A DNA stretch of 5,387 bases from Prevotellaceae bacterium (GTDB lineage Bacteria; Bacteroidota; Bacteroidia; Bacteroidales; UBA932): positions 1-5,387 of the forward strand of contig JAIRLC010000144.1 of NCBI GenBank assembly GCA_031259645.1. The letters run 5' to 3'. Both the position numbers and the translations under genes were made by a program. This document shows positions 1 through 5,306 of the stretch, piece after piece (position 1 is the stretch's first letter; each line of letters starts with the position of its first letter). The notes beneath the pieces are model-generated. The model was given only the letters and a program-made list of their open reading frames with translations, did no database searches and was not told where the DNA came from.

Positions 1-1242
1 TGTAAGCAAATGGGCATCGCAGTGCTGGGACCCGACGTGAACGAAAGTTACTGCAAGTTCATGGTTAATGCCGAAGGAAATATCCGTTTCGCATTAGCCG
101 CCATCAAAGGAGTGGGCGCCAATGCCGTAGATATGATTATCGAAGAACGCGACGCCAACGGGCCATTTAAATCGGTCTTCGATTTCGTGGAGCGGGTAAA
201 TCTCACGGCGGTGAACCGCAAATCTATGGAAGCCATGGTGTATGCCGGCGCTTTCGACAGGTTTAAAGAAATTACCCGCACACAATATTTTTTGCACGAC
301 AGCAAAAATGAACTTTTCATAGATGACTTATTACGCTACGGCAACAAGGTGCAAATGGATAAACGGCAAAATCTCAATTCTCTGTTTGCCGGCGAGCAGA
401 CTGTAGAAAAGAGACAACCGAAAATTATGCCGGCGCCGGAACACAACCTTTCGGAATTGCTTAAAAAGGAAAAAGAGCTGGTGGGCATGTATCTATCCGC
501 CCATCCTTTAGATACCTATCGTTTTGAAGTAAAACACTTCGTTACACATACGATGCAAGACATCGAAGATTTCCTCGTGTGGAAAAGAACAGGACAGGTT
601 GCCGAAGATGAAAATAACAAAACGGAAGAAGAACCGGAGGAAATCTTACCGGAAGAATTAATAGAAGAATTAGAAGAAAATACGGAAGAGCAAAAAAAAC
701 AGGAAAAAATATTAAGCGAGATGGAATCCCGCCAAGTGGCGGTAGCCGGCATAGTAGTAGCCGTACGCAACGGAACAACACAGAAAAAGCTGACTTGGGG
801 AAACATCACCATTGAAGACTATTCAGGAACACATTCGTTCATGCTGTTCGGAAAAGACTATGAAAACTTTCTCCAATATTTTCAAGTAGGCATTCCCATA
901 CTTGTGTGCTGCACAATGCAAAAACGCTGGCGAGCCAAAGACGATTCCCGTCCGGAAGAATGGGAAGCACGGATCAAATCCATCCAATTGCTTGACAACA
1001 TAAAGAACGACATAAAAGCCATTATCCTGATGCTCCCGGTTACGAATCTCACGCCTGACTTCGTACAAGAACTTACCCGGCAGGCGGAAGCATATAAAGG
1101 AAACACGGAACTCCGCATAAAATTTATTGACACGCAAAATAATATATCGACCGATGTGTTTTCGCGCAGCCATCGTATTATATTGGCGCCGGGCATATTG
1201 TCTTTTTTTGAAAAAGAAAATATAAAATTTGAACTCGCTTAA
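1..1242 (+). CDS. dnaE: DNA polymerase III alpha subunit, C-terminal part (5' end outside window)
   Basis: This is the 3' end of the replicative polymerase gene. The reading frame is open from base 1, and the residues before the Met at base 10 (CKQ) fit the family, so that Met is internal. Counting from it, residues 4-16 (AVLGPDVNES) are the conserved DnaE segment at the end of the fingers region. Residues 27-85 (FALAAIKGVGANAV, then VNRKSMEAMVYAGAFDRF) form the tandem helix-hairpin-helix DNA-binding domain. ELVGMYLSAHPLD (156-168) is another DnaE signature. Residues 199-238 are a Glu-rich linker. Residues 242-305 look like the OB-fold (VAVAGIVVAVRNGTTQKK, ITIEDYSGTHSFMLF), followed by a C-terminal domain ending at TAA 1240-1242. 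The polymerase active-site and PHP domains would lie upstream. In the cell, alpha extends DNA at the fork, tethered to the beta clamp and the clamp loader. No GC-rich terminator follows the stop. Confidence 0.96.
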   Translation, partial: CKQMGIAVLGPDVNESYCKFMVNAEGNIRFALAAIKGVGANAVDMIIEERDANGPFKSVFDFVERVNLTAVNRKSMEAMVYAGAFDRFKEITRTQYFLHDSKNELFIDDLLRYGNKVQMDKRQNLNSLFAGEQTVEKRQPKIMPAPEHNLSELLKKEKELVGMYLSAHPLDTYRFEVKHFVTHTMQDIEDFLVWKRTGQVAEDENNKTEEEPEEILPEELIEELEENTEEQKKQEKILSEMESRQVAVAGIVVAVRNGTTQKKLTWGNITIEDYSGTHSFMLFGKDYENFLQYFQVGIPILVCCTMQKRWRAKDDSRPEEWEARIKSIQLLDNIKNDIKAIILMLPVTNLTPDFVQELTRQAEAYKGNTELRIKFIDTQNNISTDVFSRSHRIILAPGILSFFEKENIKFELA

Positions 1243-1244
1243 AT

Positions 1245-1275
1245 TTTGATTAAAAAATTATTATCTTTACCTTTG
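1245..1275 (+). promoter_or_regulatory. Bacteroidetes-type promoter for nfeD-floA-zupT
   Basis: TTTG at 1245-1248 and TACCTTTG at 1268-1275 are separated by 19 bp. This matches the Bacteroidetes primary sigma consensus (TTTG at -33, TAnnTTTG at -7). Transcription would start near 1280, leaving a leader of only about 15 nt before the ATG at 1296. The promoter lies just after the dnaE stop, so the downstream cluster can be expressed independently of dnaE, although read-through from dnaE is not excluded. Confidence 0.7.
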
Positions 1276-1295
1276 ATAAAAATAATCATTCCTTG

Positions 1296-1763
1296 ATGGG
1301 ACTTATTATTACATTGATCATTATTGGCATTATGCTGCTGCTACTCGAACTGCTGGTCATTCCGGGATTTGGAATCACCGGTATTCTCGGCATCGCCGCA
1401 TTGATAGGCGGCATTGTATTATCATACACCTCCATCGGCACAACGGCGGGACATCTCACGCTGTTTCTGTCGCTCGCAGGTTGCGGCGTCGCCTTATGGA
1501 TTATCATGCGCTCCAAAACGTGGAACAGGATTTCACTCAAAACAAACATCGACGATAAAGTTGATGTGCTGCCTGAACAAAAAGGCATCAAAACAGGCGA
1601 CAGCGGCATAGCGCTCACACGCCTTGCCCCCATGGGGAAAATACGAATAAACAACGTAGATGTGGAGGCCACTTCACGTGAAGGAATTATCAACACCGGA
1701 CAAACGGTAGCGGTGGTAAAAATAGACGGAACGAAAATTATAGTAAAAACAAAAGACATATAA
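1296..1763 (+). CDS. Short NfeD-family membrane protein (OB-fold type)
   Basis: This 155-residue protein has three hydrophobic segments (about 3-22, 27-47 and 50-71). The first two are joined by a conserved-looking PGFGITGILG turn. A soluble C-terminal region (about 100-153, GDSGIALTRLAPMGKIRI ... VDVEATSREGIINTGQTVAVVKIDG) has the Gly-rich beta pattern of the NfeD OB-fold. Long NfeD proteins carry an N-terminal ClpP-like serine protease domain; this one lacks it entirely, so it is the short class. NfeD proteins are typically encoded beside SPFH/flotillin genes and are thought to work with them in the membrane. Here floA follows after 3 bp, which supports the call. A TTG at 1293 directly precedes the ATG at 1296. 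I chose the ATG as the commoner start; the difference is one residue. The upstream region is A/T-rich with no clear Shine-Dalgarno sequence. Confidence 0.88.
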   Translation: MGLIITLIIIGIMLLLLELLVIPGFGITGILGIAALIGGIVLSYTSIGTTAGHLTLFLSLAGCGVALWIIMRSKTWNRISLKTNIDDKVDVLPEQKGIKTGDSGIALTRLAPMGKIRINNVDVEATSREGIINTGQTVAVVKIDGTKIIVKTKDI

Positions 1764-1766
1764 ATT

Positions 1767-2726
1767 ATGGACACAACATTTTTCATTTGGGCAGCAGTAG
1801 CGATAGTCGGATTTTTTATCCTGATGTACTTTTTCCCTATCACTTTATGGTTTCAGGCGCTGATTTCGGGCGTACGTATCTCATTGCTGCAACTGGTACT
1901 CATGCGTTGGCGGAAAGTGCCGCCCAGCACTATTGTCATGGCCATGATCACAGGCACAAAAGCCGGATTGAAATTAGACGCCAACGCGCTGGAGGCCCAC
2001 TATCTGGCCAAAGGACATGTGCCGAAAGTGGTGAATGCACTTATTTCGGCCGACAAGGCAAATATTTCGCTCGACTTCAAAATGGCCGCCGCCATTGACC
2101 TGGCAGGGCGCGATGTGTTTGAAGCCGTGCAAATGTCGGTAAACCCGAAAGTGATTAACACGCCGCCCGTAACGGCCGTAGCGAAAAACGGCATCCAGCT
2201 TATTGCAAAAGCGCGGGTAACGGTACGCGCCAACATCAAACAATTGGTGGGTGGCGCCGGCGAGGAAACGATTCTGGCGCGCGTGGGCGAAGGTATCGTA
2301 TCAAGCATCGGCTCGGCCGACTCGCACGAAAGCGTGTTGGAAAATCCCGACTCTATTTCACGCGTGGTGCTCAACAAAGGCTTGGACGCCGGCACCGCGT
2401 TCGAAATCCTCTCTATCGACATTGCCGACATTGACATCGGACGCAACATCGGCGCCGTGCTGCAAATGGACCAGGCCAACGCCGACAAGAACATTGCACA
2501 GGCCCGCGCCGAGGAAAAACGCGCCATGGCCGTAGCCACCGAACAGGAGATGAAAGCCAAGGCACAGGAAGCGCGAGCCAAAGTGATTGAAGCCGAAGCG
2601 CAAATCCCCATGGCTATTGCAGAAGCGTTCCGTAGCGGAAACTTGGGTATTATGGACTATTACAAGATGCGCAACATCCAAGCCGATACCGATATGCGCG
2701 AAAATATCATCAAGCCGGCGAAATAA
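1767..2726 (+). CDS. floA: Flotillin-like protein FloA (SPFH family membrane scaffold)
   Basis: This 319-residue protein resembles the FloA/YqfA (UPF0365) family over its whole length. An N-terminal hydrophobic stretch (about 5-27, [19 protein letters not shown]) forms the membrane anchor or hairpin. It is followed by the SPFH core (about 35-220), including [58 protein letters not shown] and [19 protein letters not shown]. Residues 234-285 are Ala/Glu/Lys-rich with repeated EA steps ([23 protein letters not shown]), as expected for the oligomerising coiled coil. FloA organises functional membrane microdomains and influences membrane fluidity in Bacillus; that role is known for the family and inferred here. 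The ATG lies 3 bp after the nfeD stop, indicating co-transcription and possibly translational coupling. The length is close to the family norm and no disruption is visible. Confidence 0.95.
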   Translation: MDTTFFIWAAVAIVGFFILMYFFPITLWFQALISGVRISLLQLVLMRWRKVPPSTIVMAMITGTKAGLKLDANALEAHYLAKGHVPKVVNALISADKANISLDFKMAAAIDLAGRDVFEAVQMSVNPKVINTPPVTAVAKNGIQLIAKARVTVRANIKQLVGGAGEETILARVGEGIVSSIGSADSHESVLENPDSISRVVLNKGLDAGTAFEILSIDIADIDIGRNIGAVLQMDQANADKNIAQARAEEKRAMAVATEQEMKAKAQEARAKVIEAEAQIPMAIAEAFRSGNLGIMDYYKMRNIQADTDMRENIIKPAK

Positions 2727-2738
2727 TTCCGGCGGAAA

Positions 2739-3533
2739 ATGGATGCCCCAGCCATATTAACGGCGTTCATACTCACAGCGCTGGCAGGGCTTTCTACCGG
2801 CATTGGAAGCCTGATTGCATTTGTCGCCCACAGGACAAATAAAAAATTCCTGTGCTTTTCACTCGGACTTTCCGCCGGGGTGATGATTTATGTTTCATTC
2901 ATGGAAATGATGCCCTCGGCCAAGGAAGAACTCGTTTCCGCTTTCGGCGACCGGATGGGCATTTTGTACTTGCTCCTTGCTTTTCTGGGAGGCATGGGGT
3001 TGATTACGCTAATCGACTTCCTTGTGCCCGAATCCGGCAACCCGCACGAAATACACGGTGTGGAAGACATGAACAAGAAAGACCCTTTGCACCGTGTCGG
3101 TTTTATTGTGGCGCTTTCCATTGCCATTCACAACTTCCCTGAAGGAATTGCCACTTTCACCACAGCGCTGGGAAGTTTAGAGGTGGCTATACCGATTAGC
3201 ATTGCCATCGCTATCCACAATATCCCGGAAGGGATAGCTATTTCCGTACCCATTTATCACAGCACCGGCAACAGGAAAAAAGCCTTCGTATATTCTTTCC
3301 TCTCCGGCCTTGCAGAGCCGGTGGGCGCGCTAATTGCTTACCTGTTTCTGATGCCGTTCTGGACGTCGTCCGTTAATGGTATTATTTTAGCCGTAGTTTC
3401 CGGTATCATGGTTTTCATTTCCCTGGATGAATTGTTGCCTTCGGCCGAAAAATATGGCGAACACCACATCTCTATCGCCGGATTGGTAGCCGGCATGGCT
3501 GTGATGGGATTTAGTTTATTTTTGTTTGCATAA
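2739..3533 (+). CDS. zupT: ZIP-family divalent metal (zinc) transporter, ZupT-like
   Basis: This 264-residue integral membrane protein has about eight hydrophobic segments (roughly 6-30, 37-55, 73-95, 119-140, 145-172, 184-205, 212-230, 244-263), the usual ZIP topology and size. The diagnostic pair of metal-binding motifs is present: HNFPEGIA (residues 131-138) and HNIPEGIA (160-167), in the two central helices. MEMMPSA (55-61), SGLAEPVGAL (189-198) and SLDELLPSAEKYGEHH (228-243) also fit ZupT proteins. A short His/acid-containing loop (NPHEIHGVED, 101-110) lies before the first motif, as in the variable ZIP loop. ZupT imports Zn(II) and other divalent cations across the inner membrane; metal preference cannot be read from the sequence. 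The ATG at 2739 lies 12 bp after the floA stop, and the gene shares its strand and probably its transcript. Confidence 0.93.
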   Translation: MDAPAILTAFILTALAGLSTGIGSLIAFVAHRTNKKFLCFSLGLSAGVMIYVSFMEMMPSAKEELVSAFGDRMGILYLLLAFLGGMGLITLIDFLVPESGNPHEIHGVEDMNKKDPLHRVGFIVALSIAIHNFPEGIATFTTALGSLEVAIPISIAIAIHNIPEGIAISVPIYHSTGNRKKAFVYSFLSGLAEPVGALIAYLFLMPFWTSSVNGIILAVVSGIMVFISLDELLPSAEKYGEHHISIAGLVAGMAVMGFSLFLFA

Positions 3534-3548
3534 AATTTTCAAACAATG

Positions 3549-3588
3549 AAAAGCCCGCCTCCGGTCTAATCTCCGGAAGCGGGCTTTG
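3549..3588. terminator. Hairpin terminator between zupT and tRNA-Ser, probably bidirectional
   Basis: The arms AAGCCCGCCTCCGG (3551-3564) and CCGGAAGCGGGCTT (3573-3586) pair with a single mismatch, extended by A3550-T3587, around the 8-nt loop TCTAATCT. Read leftward, the stem begins right at the tRNA-Ser 3' end and finishes in TTTTC, so it suits the tRNA transcript. Read rightward, it lies 16 bp after the zupT stop but is followed by only TTT, so termination of the operon is plausible but weaker. Confidence 0.8.
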
Positions 3589-3677
3589 CGGAAGGGGGGG
3601 GATTCGAACCCCCGGTACCAATTGCTCAGTACGACAGTTTAGCAAACTGTTGGTTTCAGCCACTCACCCACCCTTCC
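3589..3677 (-). tRNA. tRNA-Ser (anticodon GCT)
   Basis: Read leftward from 3677, the gene folds as a complete class II tRNA of 89 nt. Acceptor strand GGAAGGG pairs with CCCTTCC (3596-3590), with discriminator G at 3589 as expected for serine. The anticodon stem ACAGT/ACTGT encloses the loop TTGCTAA, giving anticodon GCT (complement of 3641-3643), which reads AGC and AGU. A long variable arm with GTAC/GTAC pairing is present, and the T arm is GGGGG TTCGAAT CCCCC. CCA is not encoded (the next bases are CAA), so it must be added enzymatically. T-stem and acceptor cytosines merge into a run of eight (3594-3601). Confidence 0.97.
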
Positions 3678-3713
3678 AATCAATATAAAACCAACAAAAA
3701 ATTAAATCCGGTG

Positions 3714-3742
3714 CAAATATACAACATTTTTAAAAACTACAA
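3714..3742 (-). promoter_or_regulatory. Promoter for tRNA-Ser
   Basis: On the minus strand TTG (3742-3740) is followed after 18 bp by TATATTTG (3721-3714), a perfect TAnnTTTG -7 element. The predicted start, near 3707, leaves about 30 nt of 5' leader for RNase P to remove before the mature tRNA end at 3677. Confidence 0.65.
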
Positions 3743-3778
3743 TACATTCTCGTGCACATTCAGCGCTTCTATTTTATT

Positions 3779-3809
3779 TTTGTACTTTCCGGAAAAAATA
3801 TTACTTTTG
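3779..3809 (+). promoter_or_regulatory. Promoter for tRNA-Pro
   Basis: TTTG (3779-3782) and TACTTTTG (3802-3809) are spaced by 19 bp, an exact match to the Bacteroidetes -33/-7 consensus. The start would fall near 3816, about 29 nt before the tRNA 5' end. This promoter is divergent from that of tRNA-Ser. The two -33 elements are about 36 bp apart, so they do not overlap. Confidence 0.7.
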
Positions 3810-3844
3810 CATCCTCTTGCATTTTATTAGTGCGGATAATTTTT

Positions 3845-3918
3845 CGGGGTGTGGCGCAGTTGGCTAGCGCACCTGCTTTGGGAGCAGGGGGTCCTCCGTT
3901 CGAGTCGGAGTACCCCGA
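3845..3918 (+). tRNA. tRNA-Pro (anticodon TGG)
   Basis: This is a complete cloverleaf of 74 nt. Acceptor CGGGGTG (3845-3851) pairs with TACCCCG (3911-3917) with one G-T wobble, and the discriminator is A3918. The D stem is GCGC/GCGC (3854-3857 and 3867-3870). The anticodon stem CCTGC/GCAGG encloses the loop TTTGGGA with anticodon TGG at 3879-3881. The T arm CTCCG TTCGAGT CGGAG spans 3894-3910. CCA is not encoded (CTT follows). The gene is intact although it appears to be the integration target of the element that begins at its 3' end, as expected when the element restores the tRNA tail on insertion. Confidence 0.97.
3884..3918 (+). other. Putative attachment site (att) in the 3' half of tRNA-Pro
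   Basis: Tyrosine recombinases commonly recombine within the anticodon-to-3'-end segment of tRNA genes. Here an integrase gene lies about 170 bp downstream, reading away from the tRNA, and base composition becomes AT-rich immediately after 3918. The exact crossover cannot be set, because the matching direct repeat is not present elsewhere in the window. The boundaries given are the anticodon-loop end to the tRNA end and are approximate. Confidence 0.45.
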
Positions 3919-3919
3919 C

Positions 3920-3956
3920 TTAATAAAGAATGTCAAAAACATTCAAACATTATTAA
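3920..3956. repeat. Nested inverted repeat abutting the tRNA-Pro 3' end
   Basis: The inner arms GAATGT (3928-3933) and ACATTC (3939-3944) are perfect complements around a 5-nt loop CAAAA. The outer arms TTAATAA (3920-3926) and TTATTAA (3950-3956) are also perfect complements. One base separates inner and outer arms on the left and five on the right. There is no T-tract, so this is not a typical terminator. Its location at the element edge suggests a protein-binding or recombination site (inference). Confidence 0.5.
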
Positions 3957-4029
3957 AGTATGTCAAAGTGCAGAAAATAAATAGTTTCTGTACTTTTTTA
4001 TTCCGGGTAAGCAAAAAAAAGATGTCAAA
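3930..4029 (+). repeat. Three dispersed ATGTCAAA direct repeats
   Basis: Exact ATGTCAAA copies lie at 3930-3937, 3960-3967 and 4022-4029, all in the same orientation and all between the tRNA and the integrase gene. The spacings (30 and 62 bp) are close to three and six helical turns. They may be arm-type integrase sites; the 8-bp AT-rich motif could also recur by chance. Confidence 0.4.
3965..3999 (+). terminator. Rho-independent-type terminator after tRNA-Pro
   Basis: AAAGTGCAGAAA (3965-3976) pairs along its full 12 bp with TTTCTGTACTTT (3985-3996), with one G-U wobble, around the loop ATAAATAG. The stem runs into a T-tract (TTTTTT, 3994-3999). It lies 46 bp past the tRNA-Pro end and upstream of the integrase promoter, so it would insulate the integrase from tRNA transcription. 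The stem is AT-rich, so its strength is uncertain. Confidence 0.6.
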
Positions 4030-4046
4030 TATTTTCAAATATTTTC
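4026..4046. repeat. Tandem 10-bp repeat CAAATATTTT with palindromic cores
   Basis: CAAATATTTT occurs twice head to tail (4026-4035, 4036-4045), followed by another C. Each copy contains the palindrome AAATATTT (4027-4034, 4037-4044), placing two symmetric AT-rich sites one helical turn apart. It lies just upstream of the integrase -7 element, where a -33 box would be expected. Such tracts suit binding by a bending or nucleoid protein such as HU/IHF (inference). Confidence 0.45.
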
Positions 4047-4054
4047 ATTTTTTT

Positions 4055-4093
4055 GATACCTTTGTGATACTAACTTGATACCGGATGGATACC
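4055..4093 (+). repeat. Four GATAC repeats with exact 11-bp period at the integrase start
   Basis: GATAC begins at 4055, 4066, 4077 and 4088, an exact 11-bp period; three of the four continue as GATACC. The array overlaps the -7 element (4057-4064), the leader and the ATG (4085-4087), and the last copy encodes residues 2-3 of the integrase. The intervening bases differ, so only the GATAC core is conserved. This is the pattern of an operator read from one face of the helix. Confidence 0.6.
4057..4064 (+). promoter_or_regulatory. Candidate -7 element of the integrase promoter
   Basis: TACCTTTG is a perfect TAnnTTTG box, identical to the one upstream of nfeD. It would start transcription near 4070, about 15 nt before the integrase ATG. 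Unlike the other three promoters here, no TTTG or TTG lies 18-20 bp upstream; that position is occupied by the tandem CAAATATTTT repeat. The promoter may therefore be weak or dependent on an activator. The first GATAC repeat overlaps it. Confidence 0.5.
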
Positions 4094-5281
4094 TCAAAAA
4101 AAGCAACCTATACTGTAGTTTACAATCGAAAAGATAAACTCAATAATGATGGCAAAGCGCTTATTCAAATAGTAATTTATTTGCCGAGTCAAAAAAAAAG
4201 GAAATTTCTATCGACAGGTATTTACATTAAGCCGGACGAATGGGATGACAAAGGCAAAAAGGTCAAAAAAAACAACCCCAACCACATTGAGATTAACAGA
4301 ATTATAAAAAACACGATAAACAAGCTCGAAGAATATGAATACAAGATAATAACGGAAAACAAAGTGTTTTCGCTTACGAAACTCGAAAACTATGTGCTTA
4401 AAAAGAATATTTCTGCATCTTCGTTTATTGATTTCTATGAAAACGAAATCAAACTTAACCAGTCGATAGAGCATAAAACAAAAAAAGAGCACAAGTACAC
4501 GCTTTCAATTCTCAAGGAATTTCGGTATAATATTATGTTTAGCGAGGTAAATTATCAATTAGCCCAAGAGTTTGACAACTGGATGCGAACGGTAAAGAAA
4601 TTATCGCAAAATACAATACATAAACATCATGCGCATGTAAGGCGCTTTCTCAACCTCGCTACACAAAAAGAAATTTACGATGGCTCAACGTACAAAAAAT
4701 TCATTTCAAGAAAGGTAGAATCGAACCGGGAAAACTTAACTACTGAGCAGATATTAGCTTTGGAACAGCTAACCATTCCTGAACAATTTGATGAACTACG
4801 AGAAGCCCGTGACATGTTCCTGTTCAGCTGTTACTGCGGACTTCGCTATTCGGATATGCAGGCACTCTCAAAGAGCAACGTCAGAAAAGACAGCGCCGGT
4901 AATATCAGTATTCGATTTCAGATGCAAAAAGTTGATCGCTTCATTGAGTTGCCGCTTCACAGCTTGTTTGAAGGAAAACCGGAAAAAATTCTCAAATATT
5001 ACATGGAATCCGGTAAAGAAAAGATTTTCCCGCAACACAGCAATCAACAAATAAACAGGCTATTAAAAATCATAGCCGTAAATGCAAATATACAACACAC
5101 TCGGCTGACCTTTCATGTCGCCCGGCACACATTTGGCACGTTATTGGCTGAAAAAACACAAAATCCATACCTGGTTATGGATTTGATGGGGCATAACGAC
5201 ATTGACACTTCAATGATTTATATACATCGCTCCCAAGAACGCATTAATTCGCAATTGAAAAACGTCAACTGGGATTTGTGA
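4085..5281 (+). CDS. Tyrosine recombinase/integrase of a tRNA-Pro-targeting mobile element
   Basis: This 398-residue site-specific recombinase has the three-part Bacteroidetes layout: an N-terminal arm-binding domain (about 7-95, including LSTGIYIKPDEWDDKGKKV), a SAM-like core-binding domain (about 112-205) and a C-terminal catalytic domain (about 218-390). The catalytic set is complete: Arg254 (CGLRYSD), Lys282 (QMQKVDR), His344 and Arg347 (HVARHTF), His370 (LMGH) and nucleophile Tyr379 (MIYIH), with the usual 9-residue His-Tyr spacing. It should be active in integrating and excising its element, probably at the adjacent tRNA-Pro. The ATG at 4085 is the first usable start after an in-frame TGA at 4076-4078. 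Lys/Asn-rich composition and AT-rich codons contrast with the dnaE-zupT region and suggest acquisition by transfer. Whether the element is a phage, a conjugative element or an island cannot be seen from this window. Confidence 0.96.
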   Translation: MDTSKKATYTVVYNRKDKLNNDGKALIQIVIYLPSQKKRKFLSTGIYIKPDEWDDKGKKVKKNNPNHIEINRIIKNTINKLEEYEYKIITENKVFSLTKLENYVLKKNISASSFIDFYENEIKLNQSIEHKTKKEHKYTLSILKEFRYNIMFSEVNYQLAQEFDNWMRTVKKLSQNTIHKHHAHVRRFLNLATQKEIYDGSTYKKFISRKVESNRENLTTEQILALEQLTIPEQFDELREARDMFLFSCYCGLRYSDMQALSKSNVRKDSAGNISIRFQMQKVDRFIELPLHSLFEGKPEKILKYYMESGKEKIFPQHSNQQINRLLKIIAVNANIQHTRLTFHVARHTFGTLLAEKTQNPYLVMDLMGHNDIDTSMIYIHRSQERINSQLKNVNWDL

Positions 5282-5306
5282 TTTAAAAATTTCGTAGAGC
5301 AAAAAA

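Noticed and set aside
10..12. ATG as the start codon of the dnaE frame
   Set aside because: The frame is open back to base 1, and the preceding residues and the immediate DnaE signature show that the gene begins upstream of the window.
1293..1295. TTG as the start of the nfeD-like gene
   Set aside because: An ATG follows immediately at 1296 and is the more likely initiator. No ribosome-binding sequence favours the TTG.
1286..1843. A 185-codon leftward open frame antisense to the nfeD-like gene
   Set aside because: It spans the nfeD promoter side, all of nfeD and the floA start on the opposite strand, and its peptide is low-complexity. The sense frame has coherent membrane and OB-fold segments.
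2000..2611. A 203-codon leftward open frame antisense to floA
   Set aside because: It is a shadow of the high-GC floA coding frame: Ala/Ser-rich with no recognisable domain, while the sense frame is a full-length FloA.
3752..4078. A 108-codon rightward open frame across the tRNA-Pro region
   Set aside because: It translates straight through the tRNA-Pro gene, its promoter and its terminator hairpin. The apparent peptide (RGVAQLASAPALGAGGPPFE) is just the tRNA sequence read as codons.
3919..4084. A CRISPR-like array from the short repeats near the integrase
   Set aside because: The repeats are only 5-10 bp, with no long conserved repeat and no regular spacers, so they suit protein-binding sites rather than CRISPR.
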